NCBI GenBank assembly: GCA_015039315.1
Contig: WIDE01000010.1
Span: 87,236-151,235, forward strand
Direction of reading: 5' to 3'
From: Clavulina sp. PMI_390
Taxonomy: Eukaryota; Basidiomycota; Agaricomycetes; Cantharellales; Hydnaceae
DNA length: 64,000 bases
The notes below the pieces were generated by a model. The model was not told where the DNA came from. It saw only the letters and a program-made list of their open reading frames with translations, and made no database searches. Of the stretch, positions 1 through 8,815 are shown in pieces. Every line of letters begins with the position of its first letter. Within the stretch, counting starts at the first letter, position 1. The position numbers and the translations under genes were made by a program.

Positions 1-1017
1 ATCTACTCACATGGACGACATCAATCTTGGGGCTAGTCCTTTGTTGTGTTTCATCCCACTGCCATACTACGGGTGTAAGGTCTGGGTTACACCTAAATAG
101 CCATTCAATCGTCAATTCAGCGCTCTGCTCTGTATAGTGAGGCAGAATCACATGAGCGATTCCCTCAAAGAATTTAGGCAGTGATCAATATGTTCATACG
201 GGGGATCGCCTGGTAGTCCGATCGGAATGAACTTGGGTGAATGGTGTTGCACGTCGCCATCAAGTGGCCCTTTCAGCTTTCGTCGAATCATGTCCTATCC
301 GATAACGATTATTGTGTTGAGTAATAGCTCTCTCCGTTCTGGTGAGTAGGATTCACTGACAAGGCAATGCAGTTGGTGGAAGACATCAAGATCGATAATG
401 TATCGAGCCTCTCCCAAACGTTCGGTATCATCTTGCACCCTCTCGGTATGGTTTAGAAGCGGCTCAGCCATCCAACGAGGAACCGCTGCCGGACTATCTG
501 AAGCCATATGTTAGCTGAATCTCGTAAAGAAGATGGTACCGCAGTGGCGCGTACATGGTAAGTAGAGGCTCTCCCAAAGCTGGTCTCGTGCCTTGGTTCT
601 CGGTCCGTTGTAGTCTGAGGCTTGAGTGAACCGGTCGGAGAGTTTGAGCTTATGTGTGATGAATTCGGAGGCAGGCGCTGTAAAGGAATGTATCCAGGGT
701 CTAGCGAATGATAACATGAGTCGGTACTAGTGCTCACAGTAGACAGGCGCCGCTCCCCGCCATATGGCCCATTGTTCGCCCTTCCTCAAGAGCACTGGTA
801 TCTTCCATCCATTGGTGGCAAATATCGAAAGGAGTATGATGTTGACGGCAAAAGAGAGTCCAAAGAAGATGCCTAACAGCTTTGCTCGGCGACTCGCAGC
901 ATCAAGCTCGTTTGAGTGAGCAATCTCGGTGTCGACATCGTGGAGAGTGTCAAGCTCATATTTCTTGGTGAGCGAGTCCACAGAGGGCGGCAGTAGCTGG
1001 TACTCCGCCACAGGCAT
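1..1017 (-). CDS. UstYa-like (DUF3328) oxidase-family protein A, 3' end beyond the window
   Basis: Start ATG is at 1017. Exons read from splice signals are 1017-738, 677-555, 497-361, 294-152 and 92-11; a GTGAGT donor at 10-1 means the last exon lies outside the window. The N-terminus is cytosolic and is followed by one membrane segment (about residues 47-67, LLGIFFGLSFAVNIILL), then the family motif APVYSPA. Both copies of the defining HxxHC motif are present: DVFHQLHCL, and YEHIDHC running into SLMCNPDLTPVVWQWDE. UstYa proteins are membrane-anchored and are known in ustiloxin, asperipin and phomopsin pathways to catalyse oxidative cyclisation of Tyr-containing core peptides. Reading through without the fourth intron gives a false stop after SLM; removing a 60-nt intron (151-93) restores a canonical SLMC motif. 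It is a paralogue of the next gene with identical intron phases. The substrate is inferred from the precursor gene about 3 kb away. Confidence 0.86.
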
Positions 1018-1778
1018 GGAGGGATCGTACGATTGGGAGGAAAGGGGAGGGGCGGAGAGGTAGAAACCACTCAGGGAAGCTCAGTTCCTGGTGGGATTTC
1101 GAGTTTGACCTAGTTCATCGAGAAAATAAGCTCAACTCGATGAGGCGGCTTGGCTAGCATATCAGATTACATGGTTTGGATTCACGGAGTGTTCATCTGC
1201 GCCCGCAATTAGCTGGAGTGAGTATCGGCCACATGGCAATGCTTACTGGGCTACTTACTTGCGCTGCATCTAATAATACCTCGTTTGCTTGGGCGCAGAA
1301 GCCGGTTGGACGCGCGCCGAGCGTTAACGCTGGTCAACGCAGGATTCCTCCGGACAGAAGCGCAAGATTCGAAGGATCTATGGAACAAGATGATCGCGAT
1401 CGCCACGGCTCCAGTCGGTTGGGAAATGATACTCCGGGCCGTTGATTAAGCGCCATGGTCCACTCTTGTACGTACTCGTTCTCTGTCTCGTACCACATGG
1501 TTTGTCGAAATCTGAAGCTGATAGAGAATTATGATCGTTTCTATTGTTCTTTCTAGAGCATGATGTAATTGAGATCAGTATGTATCGACACACTCAGGCT
1601 CAGCCTTGCTTCAGAATTGATGCTGCACAGAGCGCAAAAGTGCCAATTAAGTTACGAGGTCTACGTATGACAACGTGACGAAAGGAAGTAATGTACCTTG
1701 GAGGGCAATGGAATCATGACCCCGCGATGGTCTTGCGAAATATTCTGCAAGTTTGGTAGAGTACAATCAACGGAAACC
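1018..1778. other. Intergenic region between the two UstYa-like genes
   Basis: This 761-nt stretch should hold the promoter of protein A and the 3' UTR of protein B, since both genes run on the minus strand. Short open frames here have no recognisable domain, and I see no RNA gene. Confidence 0.5.
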
Positions 1779-2908
1779 TTATTGATCGTCCGGGCGCGCT
1801 TTGTCGAGGTAGCTCCAGTCATAATTGTGCAACGCGTCAACGTCCACCGACGTGTATTCTTTAATAACATCCTTGTACGGCTGCTCAGGATATTGCAAAT
1901 CGTCAGGTGCGAAATGCCAACGATCAAGGGGAGTTTTTGCAGCAACACTTTTCGCGAAGTCACTGATCCGATCCCAGTTTTTGCACGTGTGAACATTCGT
2001 GAAGTGGGGATCCGACACCCGTGCTCTGGCGTTCCACTTCCACCGGATTGGGGTCATATCCGCATTACACCTGGCGATGTATCGAGCGTGAGTCGGTTGG
2101 TATGGCAGGTCTGGGTGGTATTCAACGCACATTAGGCTCTGCCTGATACTGTTCGCACAGTGGTCCAGATGCTCAACATGAGAGCCAACGCCAAAGGTCA
2201 AGTTGTTCATTGGATATCGCTCCGGATACAGGGTCTTGCGCAACGCATTCTGTAGGAACCGTCAGGGAATTGAGTGCGACATCATGCAAAGGTAATTTCT
2301 ACACACCAGGCAGTGGAGTTGATGGAAGACGTCCATGACAACAACGTAGTGTTCTTGGTCATTGTAGAATTTCAAGGTCGGGCCTTCGAGCTTGGAGGCC
2401 ATGCTTCTCGGAATCCCAGAAATACCGACTAGGGACGTGTTAGAAGCAGAACCATACGTACGCAGCTTTTATTAGCTGACGCACATTGATAAAGGTCGTT
2501 CCATGCCTCGTCAACTTCATCAGTAGGCGGACCGCCAAAAGCTGTAATGTCATGGATGTCCGGAAACCTGACGTGGACATGCTCGACGACGTCGTTTGCG
2601 GGCGCTACAAGATGGATGAGAGATCAACAGAGTCTGGAGTGTAATGGGACCGTACTCCATACTGGCTTAGCACCCTTCCAAGGTACCGAATGTGTTACCC
2701 TAACTCTCATTGCGGCAACAACAACCAAGAGGAAGATGTTCACGGCCACAGAAAGAACTAGTAGTGAGCGCTCTATTTTGTAGCGTCGAGTAGAGATTTG
2801 GAGGGGTTTCTCATCTGGGAGCATGTATTCGTTGGCAACATCATGCTCATCGTCGAGACTGGACTTGCTGAGGAGAGGTTGCTGGTACATCGAAGTTGTT
2901 GGGGACAT
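1779..2908 (-). CDS. UstYa-like (DUF3328) oxidase-family protein B, complete
   Basis: Five exons: 2908-2656, 2604-2485, 2428-2307, 2249-2131 and 2070-1779, giving 301 aa. The ATG at 2908 (MSPTTSMYQQ) was chosen because it puts a short cytosolic tail before the membrane segment (about residues 48-66, LLVLSVAVNIFLLVVVAAM), as usual for the family. The lumenal part has KPVWTPAND, the first motif DVFHQLHCL, the second motif HVEHLDHC running into SLMCNADMTPIRW, and the late HTCKNWDRISDF block typical of UstYa proteins. All four introns have the same phases (1, 1, 0, 2) as in protein A, so the two arose by tandem duplication. It is divergently placed to the repeat precursor, with 1.1 kb between start codons. 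Expected role: oxidative cross-linking of that precursor's core peptides in the secretory pathway. The family assignment is strong; the substrate is inferred. Confidence 0.9.
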
Positions 2909-4016
2909 TGCTGCGAGATTCGGGGGGAGGGTTGTAGGGAGGATGGGCGATATGGGGTGCTGAACAGACTGGAGTGGTGTTCGGGGTAGCAGCTCCCGCG
3001 TAGTTTGATGGGAGAAACACCTCGTAAGAAGGTTCAATGGAAGCAAAAACTGAAGATCATGCGCAGCTCTGCACATCCATGTGGGGAGCCACCGCCCTTC
3101 TCGATGTCAGCTCAGGTCGCTCATGCATGAAGGTCTCCAGGATGGAGAGTCCAACACGGATGCAATCACAGGGGATATTCTACGGTCTGCTTGGCCGATG
3201 CCGATCAATAGGGCTCAATAGAATAAGAGACAGGCGCAAGATGAACCAAACTGAGAAGGTTTATTCAGACACGTACATTAATCATCGACGAAAATAGCCC
3301 ATATGGGGAAGTTGTGCTTTATTTATGTTTGGCCAATCAGCATCTCAGTCTTCCTTTTGCATGTTCGAGCTTACTTCCTGCGATTCAGAGACTGCATGAC
3401 GCTGCGAGATAAAAGATTCATCCGCTGCAGAACTGATGGGTCTTCGTCAAAAAATGATGGTCGTCTGATAGGGATTGCTCTCGCCTTCGATTAGCCCGAG
3501 TCTAGTTCATCCACCTGTAGAGTGACTCTTGTACAAAAAATCTGTTGAGATGTTATATATAAGCTTCAATCGGTCGTACGGCCATCATGTTGGCTTGGCC
3601 GAATGCTTGAATCAGTCAGGAAACGATCTCAGGCGCGTGTGGAGTTAGGCCATATGGCTGCTTGGAAACCCAGAGAACGCCAGCAGTTTTTCATAAGATT
3701 TTCTGGCACCATTTTATAGGTCCGTCTTGAGCCGCCGATATGAGTAGTTGATCCTTCGCGCGCTAACTCGATAGCTTGATCATGGGCCAGCCCACGCTAC
3801 ACGCGGGCTGTTGCACACTACATCTCTATGAAAGAATGGCTTAAATTATGAGCCCAAGAGGATATAAAACCCCTCAATGCTTGTGGAGAGAGGATATCCC
3901 AGTCTCCTGCCACCACTCCATCTAAGGTGACTCTAATTCTCGTCCAGTTATACTGGCTCTCATCCTATGTTAACACCAGCAGCGTAGACCTACTACCGTG
4001 CTCAACATTCTTGGAG
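2909..4016 (+). promoter_or_regulatory. Divergent promoter region with a TATA box for the peptide precursor
   Basis: This 1.1-kb region separates the starts of UstYa-like protein B (minus) and the precursor (plus). A clear TATAAA stands at 3863-3868, about 150 nt before the precursor ATG. A second AT-rich TATATATAA run lies near 3552-3560. An upstream ATG at 3967 opens a six-codon reading frame that stops at 3987, just before the main ATG, and could modulate translation. A shared intergenic region suits co-regulation of enzyme and precursor; that is inference. Confidence 0.55.
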
Positions 4017-4480
4017 ATGAAGGCTACCACTTACATCGCTATCCTGGGTGCTATGGGCACCCTCGGGCTTGCCGCCCCGCTCAAGGTAAGAATGTCATTT
4101 CAGTTGAGATCGCCCTTCCGCGGTCCATAATAACGAATCATGCTCAACTATCTTCCCAGCGTGCGGAAGACGCTCCTCCCGTTGACACAGAGTTTACCGC
4201 GTACGGTGGTGAGAAGCGGGTCGATACTCCTCCAGCTGATACAGAGTTCACTGCTTATGGTGGGGAGAAGAGGGACGACACTCCCCCCGTTGATACCGAA
4301 TTCACTGCCTATGGCGGTGAGAAACGTGATGACTCGCCCCCCGTAGATACCGAGTTTACAGCCTACGGTGGTGAGAGGCGCGATGATACGCCTCCCGTTG
4401 ATACCGAGTTCACGGCCTATGGCGGCGAAAAACGCGTTGATACGCCTCCCGCCGATTACGAATTTCCATACTGGAAGTAA
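4017..4480 (+). CDS. Secreted Kex2-processed repeat precursor, candidate dikaritin-like RiPP precursor
   Basis: Two exons, 4017-4085 and 4160-4480, separated by a 74-nt GT-AG intron with a GCTCAAC branch-like site, give 129 aa. The first exon is a signal peptide (MKATTYIAILGAMGTLGLAA). The second exon is almost only six peptide units. The first ends at 4219; units of exactly 54 nt follow at 4220, 4274, 4328 and 4382, then a shorter divergent last unit at 4436. Typical unit: DDTPPVDTEFTAYGGEKR. Units end in KR four times and RR once, all Kex2 sites. The block DTEFTAYGGE is invariant in the five full units although codon third positions differ. The last unit ends DYEFPYWK. The layout matches ustiloxin-type precursors, and two UstYa-like genes lie alongside. 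It could alternatively be a linear Kex2-processed peptide signal. The cross-linking chemistry is unknown. Confidence 0.85.
4166..4480 (+). repeat. 54-nt tandem coding repeats of the peptide precursor
   Basis: Five full units and one partial unit lie in tandem in the second exon; units 2-5 are exactly 54 nt. Ala codons in the core use GCG, GCT and GCC, Gly codons GGT, GGG and GGC, and Thr codons ACA, ACC, ACT and ACG, while the encoded decapeptide is unchanged. The P-P-V/A-D spacer and the first residue of the unit (D or V) vary. Confidence 0.9.
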
Positions 4481-5202
4481 CGGCTCTGCAATCACGAGCT
4501 CTAATCGTCTTTGTGTTGAACTGCCTTAAATACAGAATGCACAAGTGAATAAAATGGTGTCCTGACTGCATCTCGCTGACATGTAGGGCTGAAGAGGATT
4601 CGAACGTAACAAAGGCGAAGGGTGCTATCCCAGCATAATATCACCCCTTACACTCGGCCTCCCTCTCCTTCGACCATCACCACCGTGTGAATTGTGTGTA
4701 GTGACACAGCTGATAGAATTGTCGATCTAATAATACCCTGCCTGCCATTATCGATGAATCATTCTGTTGAGATGAGCGATAGATAATTGATCTATCGGAT
4801 CGCACTGAGAGGAATAACCGGGTTATTGACTACAACGTCAACTGGAGTCGAAAACCTGGCGACAAGCTGTGGAGACTCTCACAAATCAGTATCGCCACTG
4901 TAGTTGAATGTATCCCCAATGCAAAATACTATCGATGCTGTACTAAGAGAGCGTATATTGACATCATTTGAGGACCCATGTCACCTCAAGTCCTAATGCT
5001 TGTAGGCGATCTATAGCTTCTTGAGTCTTAAGACCCTCCGCCACCGCGCTATTTGCATTGAATGTGCAATCTCGCCCTCGTTTCGTGCATTGTGTGCATT
5101 TGCTCCCTGGCGGCGATGAAGCGTCGCAGCGGAGCTAAAAACAGAGCAAAGATAGAAGAAAATCTCATGAGGCTAATTAACATGCAAAATTCAATGAAAC
5201 AC
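4481..5202. other. Intergenic, 3' of the precursor
   Basis: The precursor's 3' UTR should lie here. The only other open frames are antisense or overlapping shadows of the F-box gene. No tRNA or repeat was recognised. Confidence 0.5.
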
Positions 5203-6645
5203 CTAACACACCATGAACGTTCTACATTTGTCGCAGTATATCTTCCTTTTCGGAAGTGTATTCTTTCTTGGCATTCGTTTTCGACGAACACACGAATGTG
5301 GGGGATCCGGCCAGATATGGGGAAAGTCCCAAAAAATGGAGTAACGAGTTTGCGATTCCTCAATGGATACCTTTCTTAGGACTGGAAGGATCGTCTCTCT
5401 ACCAGTAGCCCCGAGTAATCCTTCACTGCTGGTGGCGGTCTGAGAGTTGAGCGCAATATCCGTGGAAACCTGCTCCAACGTACGTGAAATGCTGTTGAGC
5501 AGCTTCCCGTGCCCGTACGAGTCGCAGAAATTCAGGTTCTCGACGTGTGAAAAGGCTTGGAGCACCAATAGGATAACATCGTGGTTGATGCGGCAGGCGG
5601 AGATTGTGAGATCGCGCACGGGCATCTCCCCGAGTAACTGAGGGAGCCCAATAAATACAGAGTCATGCTGGCCCCCATATTCTGGGAAAGGCGAGTAATA
5701 TAACTCTTTGGACGTCAAAGTTACACTGTGGAGGGCTGGTGTGCAGATGTCATACCAAATCGTAAGGACATTAGTGGTAACATTTTCAACAAGGGGCAAG
5801 AGGACGTGGGGTTGGCGTGGAGTAGAAGAGATGGAATCTGCGGATGCTGTGATCCTTAGCGCAATGCGCAGCTCTCGGAGAGTGGGAAGTTGTGTGAGCG
5901 TGTCACAAACATTTCCCCAGAACCGCGCGGTGACATCCAGCTCAATGAAGGTTAGCGTTGGCCATGGGACATCAATGGCCTTCGGAAGATATCGCTCTGG
6001 ATCTGAGAACTTCAAAGCTTGGAGTGGAGTGCTTTGCGGCGAAAGGCTCCATGGATTGTCCCAAAGCGACACATCACCCTGCTCTCGCTTTTGATCGTAA
6101 TGTTGAATGGATAACACTTCCAGTAGTGGAAAATTCCACGGCTGTAAGAGTTTAGAGAGCGGGAGCGATCCTTTGGTTTCAATGAAGTGGACAGATATCG
6201 ACCTGCATCGCTCCATATGAGGCTCAAGGAGTTCACCGATGGCCCTCCAGTATTCCTCGACCACGACCTGCTCGTTTTCGGGAAGCAGTTCGAGAGATTT
6301 CCACGAGCGAGGAATGTGAACGTATATCGGAGAATGTTTCGATCGCTCCAAAAAGCATCGCACCCTATCAATATCGCTTTCCAGGAGCCGTGTTGGGTGC
6401 TTAGGGTCGCTCCATGAGTCTATTTTAGGGGTTTTAGAGAGTTTGACATATATTTTGGCCCAAAAGGGCCCATGTTGAAGAGCAACATTGCGCCAGCGGG
6501 TGGAGATGGATGTGATGGTGAGAAGGGAAGCGAGGGTTCTACGCGCTGAATCTCCAGCACAAAGTAGAAGATAGTCAATTACAAGAAGTAACAGTTCATT
6601 TGGAAGCACGTCGACTGGTGCGCGGATTGTTGAAAAGATGGCCAT
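5203..6645 (-). CDS. F-box-like / leucine-rich-repeat-like protein
   Basis: A single open frame of 480 aa from ATG 6645 (MAIFSTIRAPVDVLPNELLL). The frame is open further upstream, but this start puts the F-box-like segment VDVLPNELLLLVIDYLL at the N-terminus, as expected. It is followed by a helical block (residues about 28-60, STRWRNVALQHGPFWAKI), then irregular leucine-rich segments such as PLLEVLSI and LPTLRELRI. Basidiomycete genomes carry many such proteins, assumed to be substrate receptors of SCF ubiquitin ligases. The Cys/Lys-rich tail (CDKCRTFMVC) is unusual and may mean a missed 3' intron. It is only distantly like the six F-box-like loci elsewhere in this window. Confidence 0.7.
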   Translation of the reverse strand: MAIFSTIRAPVDVLPNELLLLVIDYLLLCAGDSARRTLASLLTITSISTRWRNVALQHGPFWAKIYVKLSKTPKIDSWSDPKHPTRLLESDIDRVRCFLERSKHSPIYVHIPRSWKSLELLPENEQVVVEEYWRAIGELLEPHMERCRSISVHFIETKGSLPLSKLLQPWNFPLLEVLSIQHYDQKREQGDVSLWDNPWSLSPQSTPLQALKFSDPERYLPKAIDVPWPTLTFIELDVTARFWGNVCDTLTQLPTLRELRIALRITASADSISSTPRQPHVLLPLVENVTTNVLTIWYDICTPALHSVTLTSKELYYSPFPEYGGQHDSVFIGLPQLLGEMPVRDLTISACRINHDVILLVLQAFSHVENLNFCDSYGHGKLLNSISRTLEQVSTDIALNSQTATSSEGLLGATGRETILPVLRKVSIEESQTRYSIFWDFPHIWPDPPHSCVRRKRMPRKNTLPKRKIYCDKCRTFMVC

Positions 6646-8815
6646 TTGAGTACAGTGCCGTCTATAAGAATCCTGTGACGGAGACCAGGCCAGCTTGTGT
6701 AAGATATATGATACAGAGAGATTATATGTTTCCCTTGTTCCAGATGTCACAAGTGGGAGGGATGTTATATGATCGTCAGCGGCTGACGCAGTCTAAGGCC
6801 GCCCCCCGAATTCTTCCCACGGACAGGGAAGTGTGTGAACCGTGACAGAGTCACACATCGATCCCAACGACGATGACATACAGCCTGGAAGGAGCTGCAT
6901 CCGTCAATTATGTCCTGGACTTTTTTAACGTGTTTGTTGACGCCTAAAAACCTTCTTCCTACTTCTACCTGCTGAAATCTCGGCGGTGACTCCTCAAGCC
7001 TCAAGGATGGTCTGCATCCTGAATTCGACCCCTTTCTAGATAGAACGCAGTATATGGATCTCACCAGTAGCAATCCCTTGGGAAAGCATACCAAGACTAC
7101 TTTCTTCCCTTCTGCTTCGGAGAAGCTGTCGGCTGTTGTCGTTCAGGAAAACCCTGCAGGCACCTTAGGCGACCACCAGGGTGAGGCTGACACAACGACA
7201 ACGTTCTTCATAAAAAGGCTCTCCAATGTCCTACGAAGAACCACGCTCTTCCATGCCGGCGAGGTTCTCTCAAGCTTCACGCTTCCTAGTCCAATCACTT
7301 CTGGCTGTCAACAAACCACGAATATTGCCGTCAATCAAATGCGCGACCTTGCACTCTGGTCAAGGCAACATCTCTACTATGTGCGCTCTCAATATTCCCT
7401 CTTTCCATGTTCCTGATGTGGCTCTCGATCCAGGTATACACGATCACGGCTGAACTCTTATCCAAGGTGGATGCTCAGACTTTTCGCGCACTATCATTTG
7501 ATAAGAACATGATCTGGGTCAATGAGCATTATGCCGTCAAACGCTTCATACCTGCACCCAAACCCTTAAATGCTCCGAACATACTGTGCGGCTTCTCCCT
7601 TCAGAAGTATAATGATGCAACCAAAGCCATCGAGAGAATACTCAAGACTGAGGTCCCTGACGAGTATATGGGCTACAAATCACAGGCCCACCGGCTTCGG
7701 ATGCGCAAAGCAAGCTTCTTCCGCCAATTTGATCGCAACATCACGAGCGAACTTACTCCATTCCTTCGCCGGGCGGAAGTGACTCTCTCGGCAACAGTCT
7801 ACATCGCACCACTCGATGCTATCGGTATGGGTAGTGACATCCGGTTTCATCGCCATTGATGGGCCGAGCTCCAGTTCCAGGCACAATGAGGGACGTTCTC
7901 TGTACCGCCCCCCTTGTTTCAAATTGAGACCCCTCAAACACTGCGGCCGTGATATCGACGTGTCCCAATCTTCCATCGATCTAATCACCCTCCAAACATG
8001 TATGGGACCCATCGATTGTATCTACCCAATCAGACATACAGCCCCTGTCTCCAAGGGAATGTAGCCCATCTTCGAGCGCACGAGGGGGTGGGAATTATGG
8101 GAGCTGATCCTTCGAGGGCTCGAACATTGAGAGTGAGGGCAATGGAAGAAATCGGAGACAAAAGCTACTGTAAGCCAAATATCTTCCCTGAGTTGGTGAC
8201 AGGTAAGCTTACCGAATCTCATTTACAGATCGCTCGGTTCACCCTCCGTCCGTTCAATGTGTGCCGTTATCTCCCGATATCCAGCTGACGCTGCCGCCAA
8301 GTTGAACCTGCTCCCGATCCGCGGCAAGACAAATCGCGCGTTTACGTCTTCCTGTAGAGAGAAGGAAGAGGCTCTCTACACTTATGTGTCTGGCGAGAAC
8401 TGGTTTAGTGCGGGTAGAGGAGCGGTGCGAGTCGGTTGCGGCGACTGCTTGTGCTATAACGTAGTAAGAACTGCTATAGCAAATCCCTGTAATCTCTAGC
8501 TTGTGAAATCCTTGTAGCTTATCATACATAAGCAACTAATAACAATGCGCTGTTATTAATCATTTCATGGATAGGCAAGCTATTATTGTTTCCTATCACG
8601 AGGTTTGGAGTGATTCCGCAATGACCCGGAGTGTGTGAAGCAGCACGTGACGTTGCTCATTCCTTCATCGCGTTACGCACAGATTCTGAAAACTACCCAG
8701 CGAGCTCGCAGCGTCGCCCATAGCGATCCGCTAGACCTATACTGCTCTCTGGAGAGCTTTTTATCTGTCACTTCTAACGCCTGGTTCCGCGTTTCAGTCG
8801 ACAAAAAGGCCAAAC
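6646..8815. other. Weakly coding stretch between the F-box-like gene and the mitofusin gene
   Basis: Several short plus-strand frames (7054-7416, 7407-7859, 7816-8064, 8257-8499) look partly protein-like. I could not join them with phase-consistent GT-AG introns, and none shows a known domain. The stretch may hold an eroded gene. The last few hundred bases should include the mitofusin promoter. Confidence 0.35.
7407..7859 (+). CDS. Uncertain hypothetical ORF, possible gene remnant
   Basis: An ATG-initiated frame of 150 codons (MFLMWLSIQV...) with a fairly ordinary amino-acid mix, for example ATKAIERILKTEVPDEYMGY followed by a basic helix-like stretch. No motif was recognised. A GTATGG donor-like site follows the Ala-Ile codons near the end, so the frame may be one exon of a longer gene, but the downstream frames do not join in phase. 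Reported only as a candidate. Confidence 0.22.
   Translation: MFLMWLSIQVYTITAELLSKVDAQTFRALSFDKNMIWVNEHYAVKRFIPAPKPLNAPNILCGFSLQKYNDATKAIERILKTEVPDEYMGYKSQAHRLRMRKASFFRQFDRNITSELTPFLRRAEVTLSATVYIAPLDAIGMGSDIRFHRH

Noticed and set aside
144..152. Apparent premature stop in UstYa-like protein A after SLM
   Set aside because: A 60-nt GT-AG intron (151-93) restores the canonical SLMC motif, and the paralogue has an intron at the same place and phase.
4586..4610. GGATTCGAAC resembling a reversed tRNA T-loop
   Set aside because: No matching acceptor, D-arm or anticodon-arm pairing is found around it.
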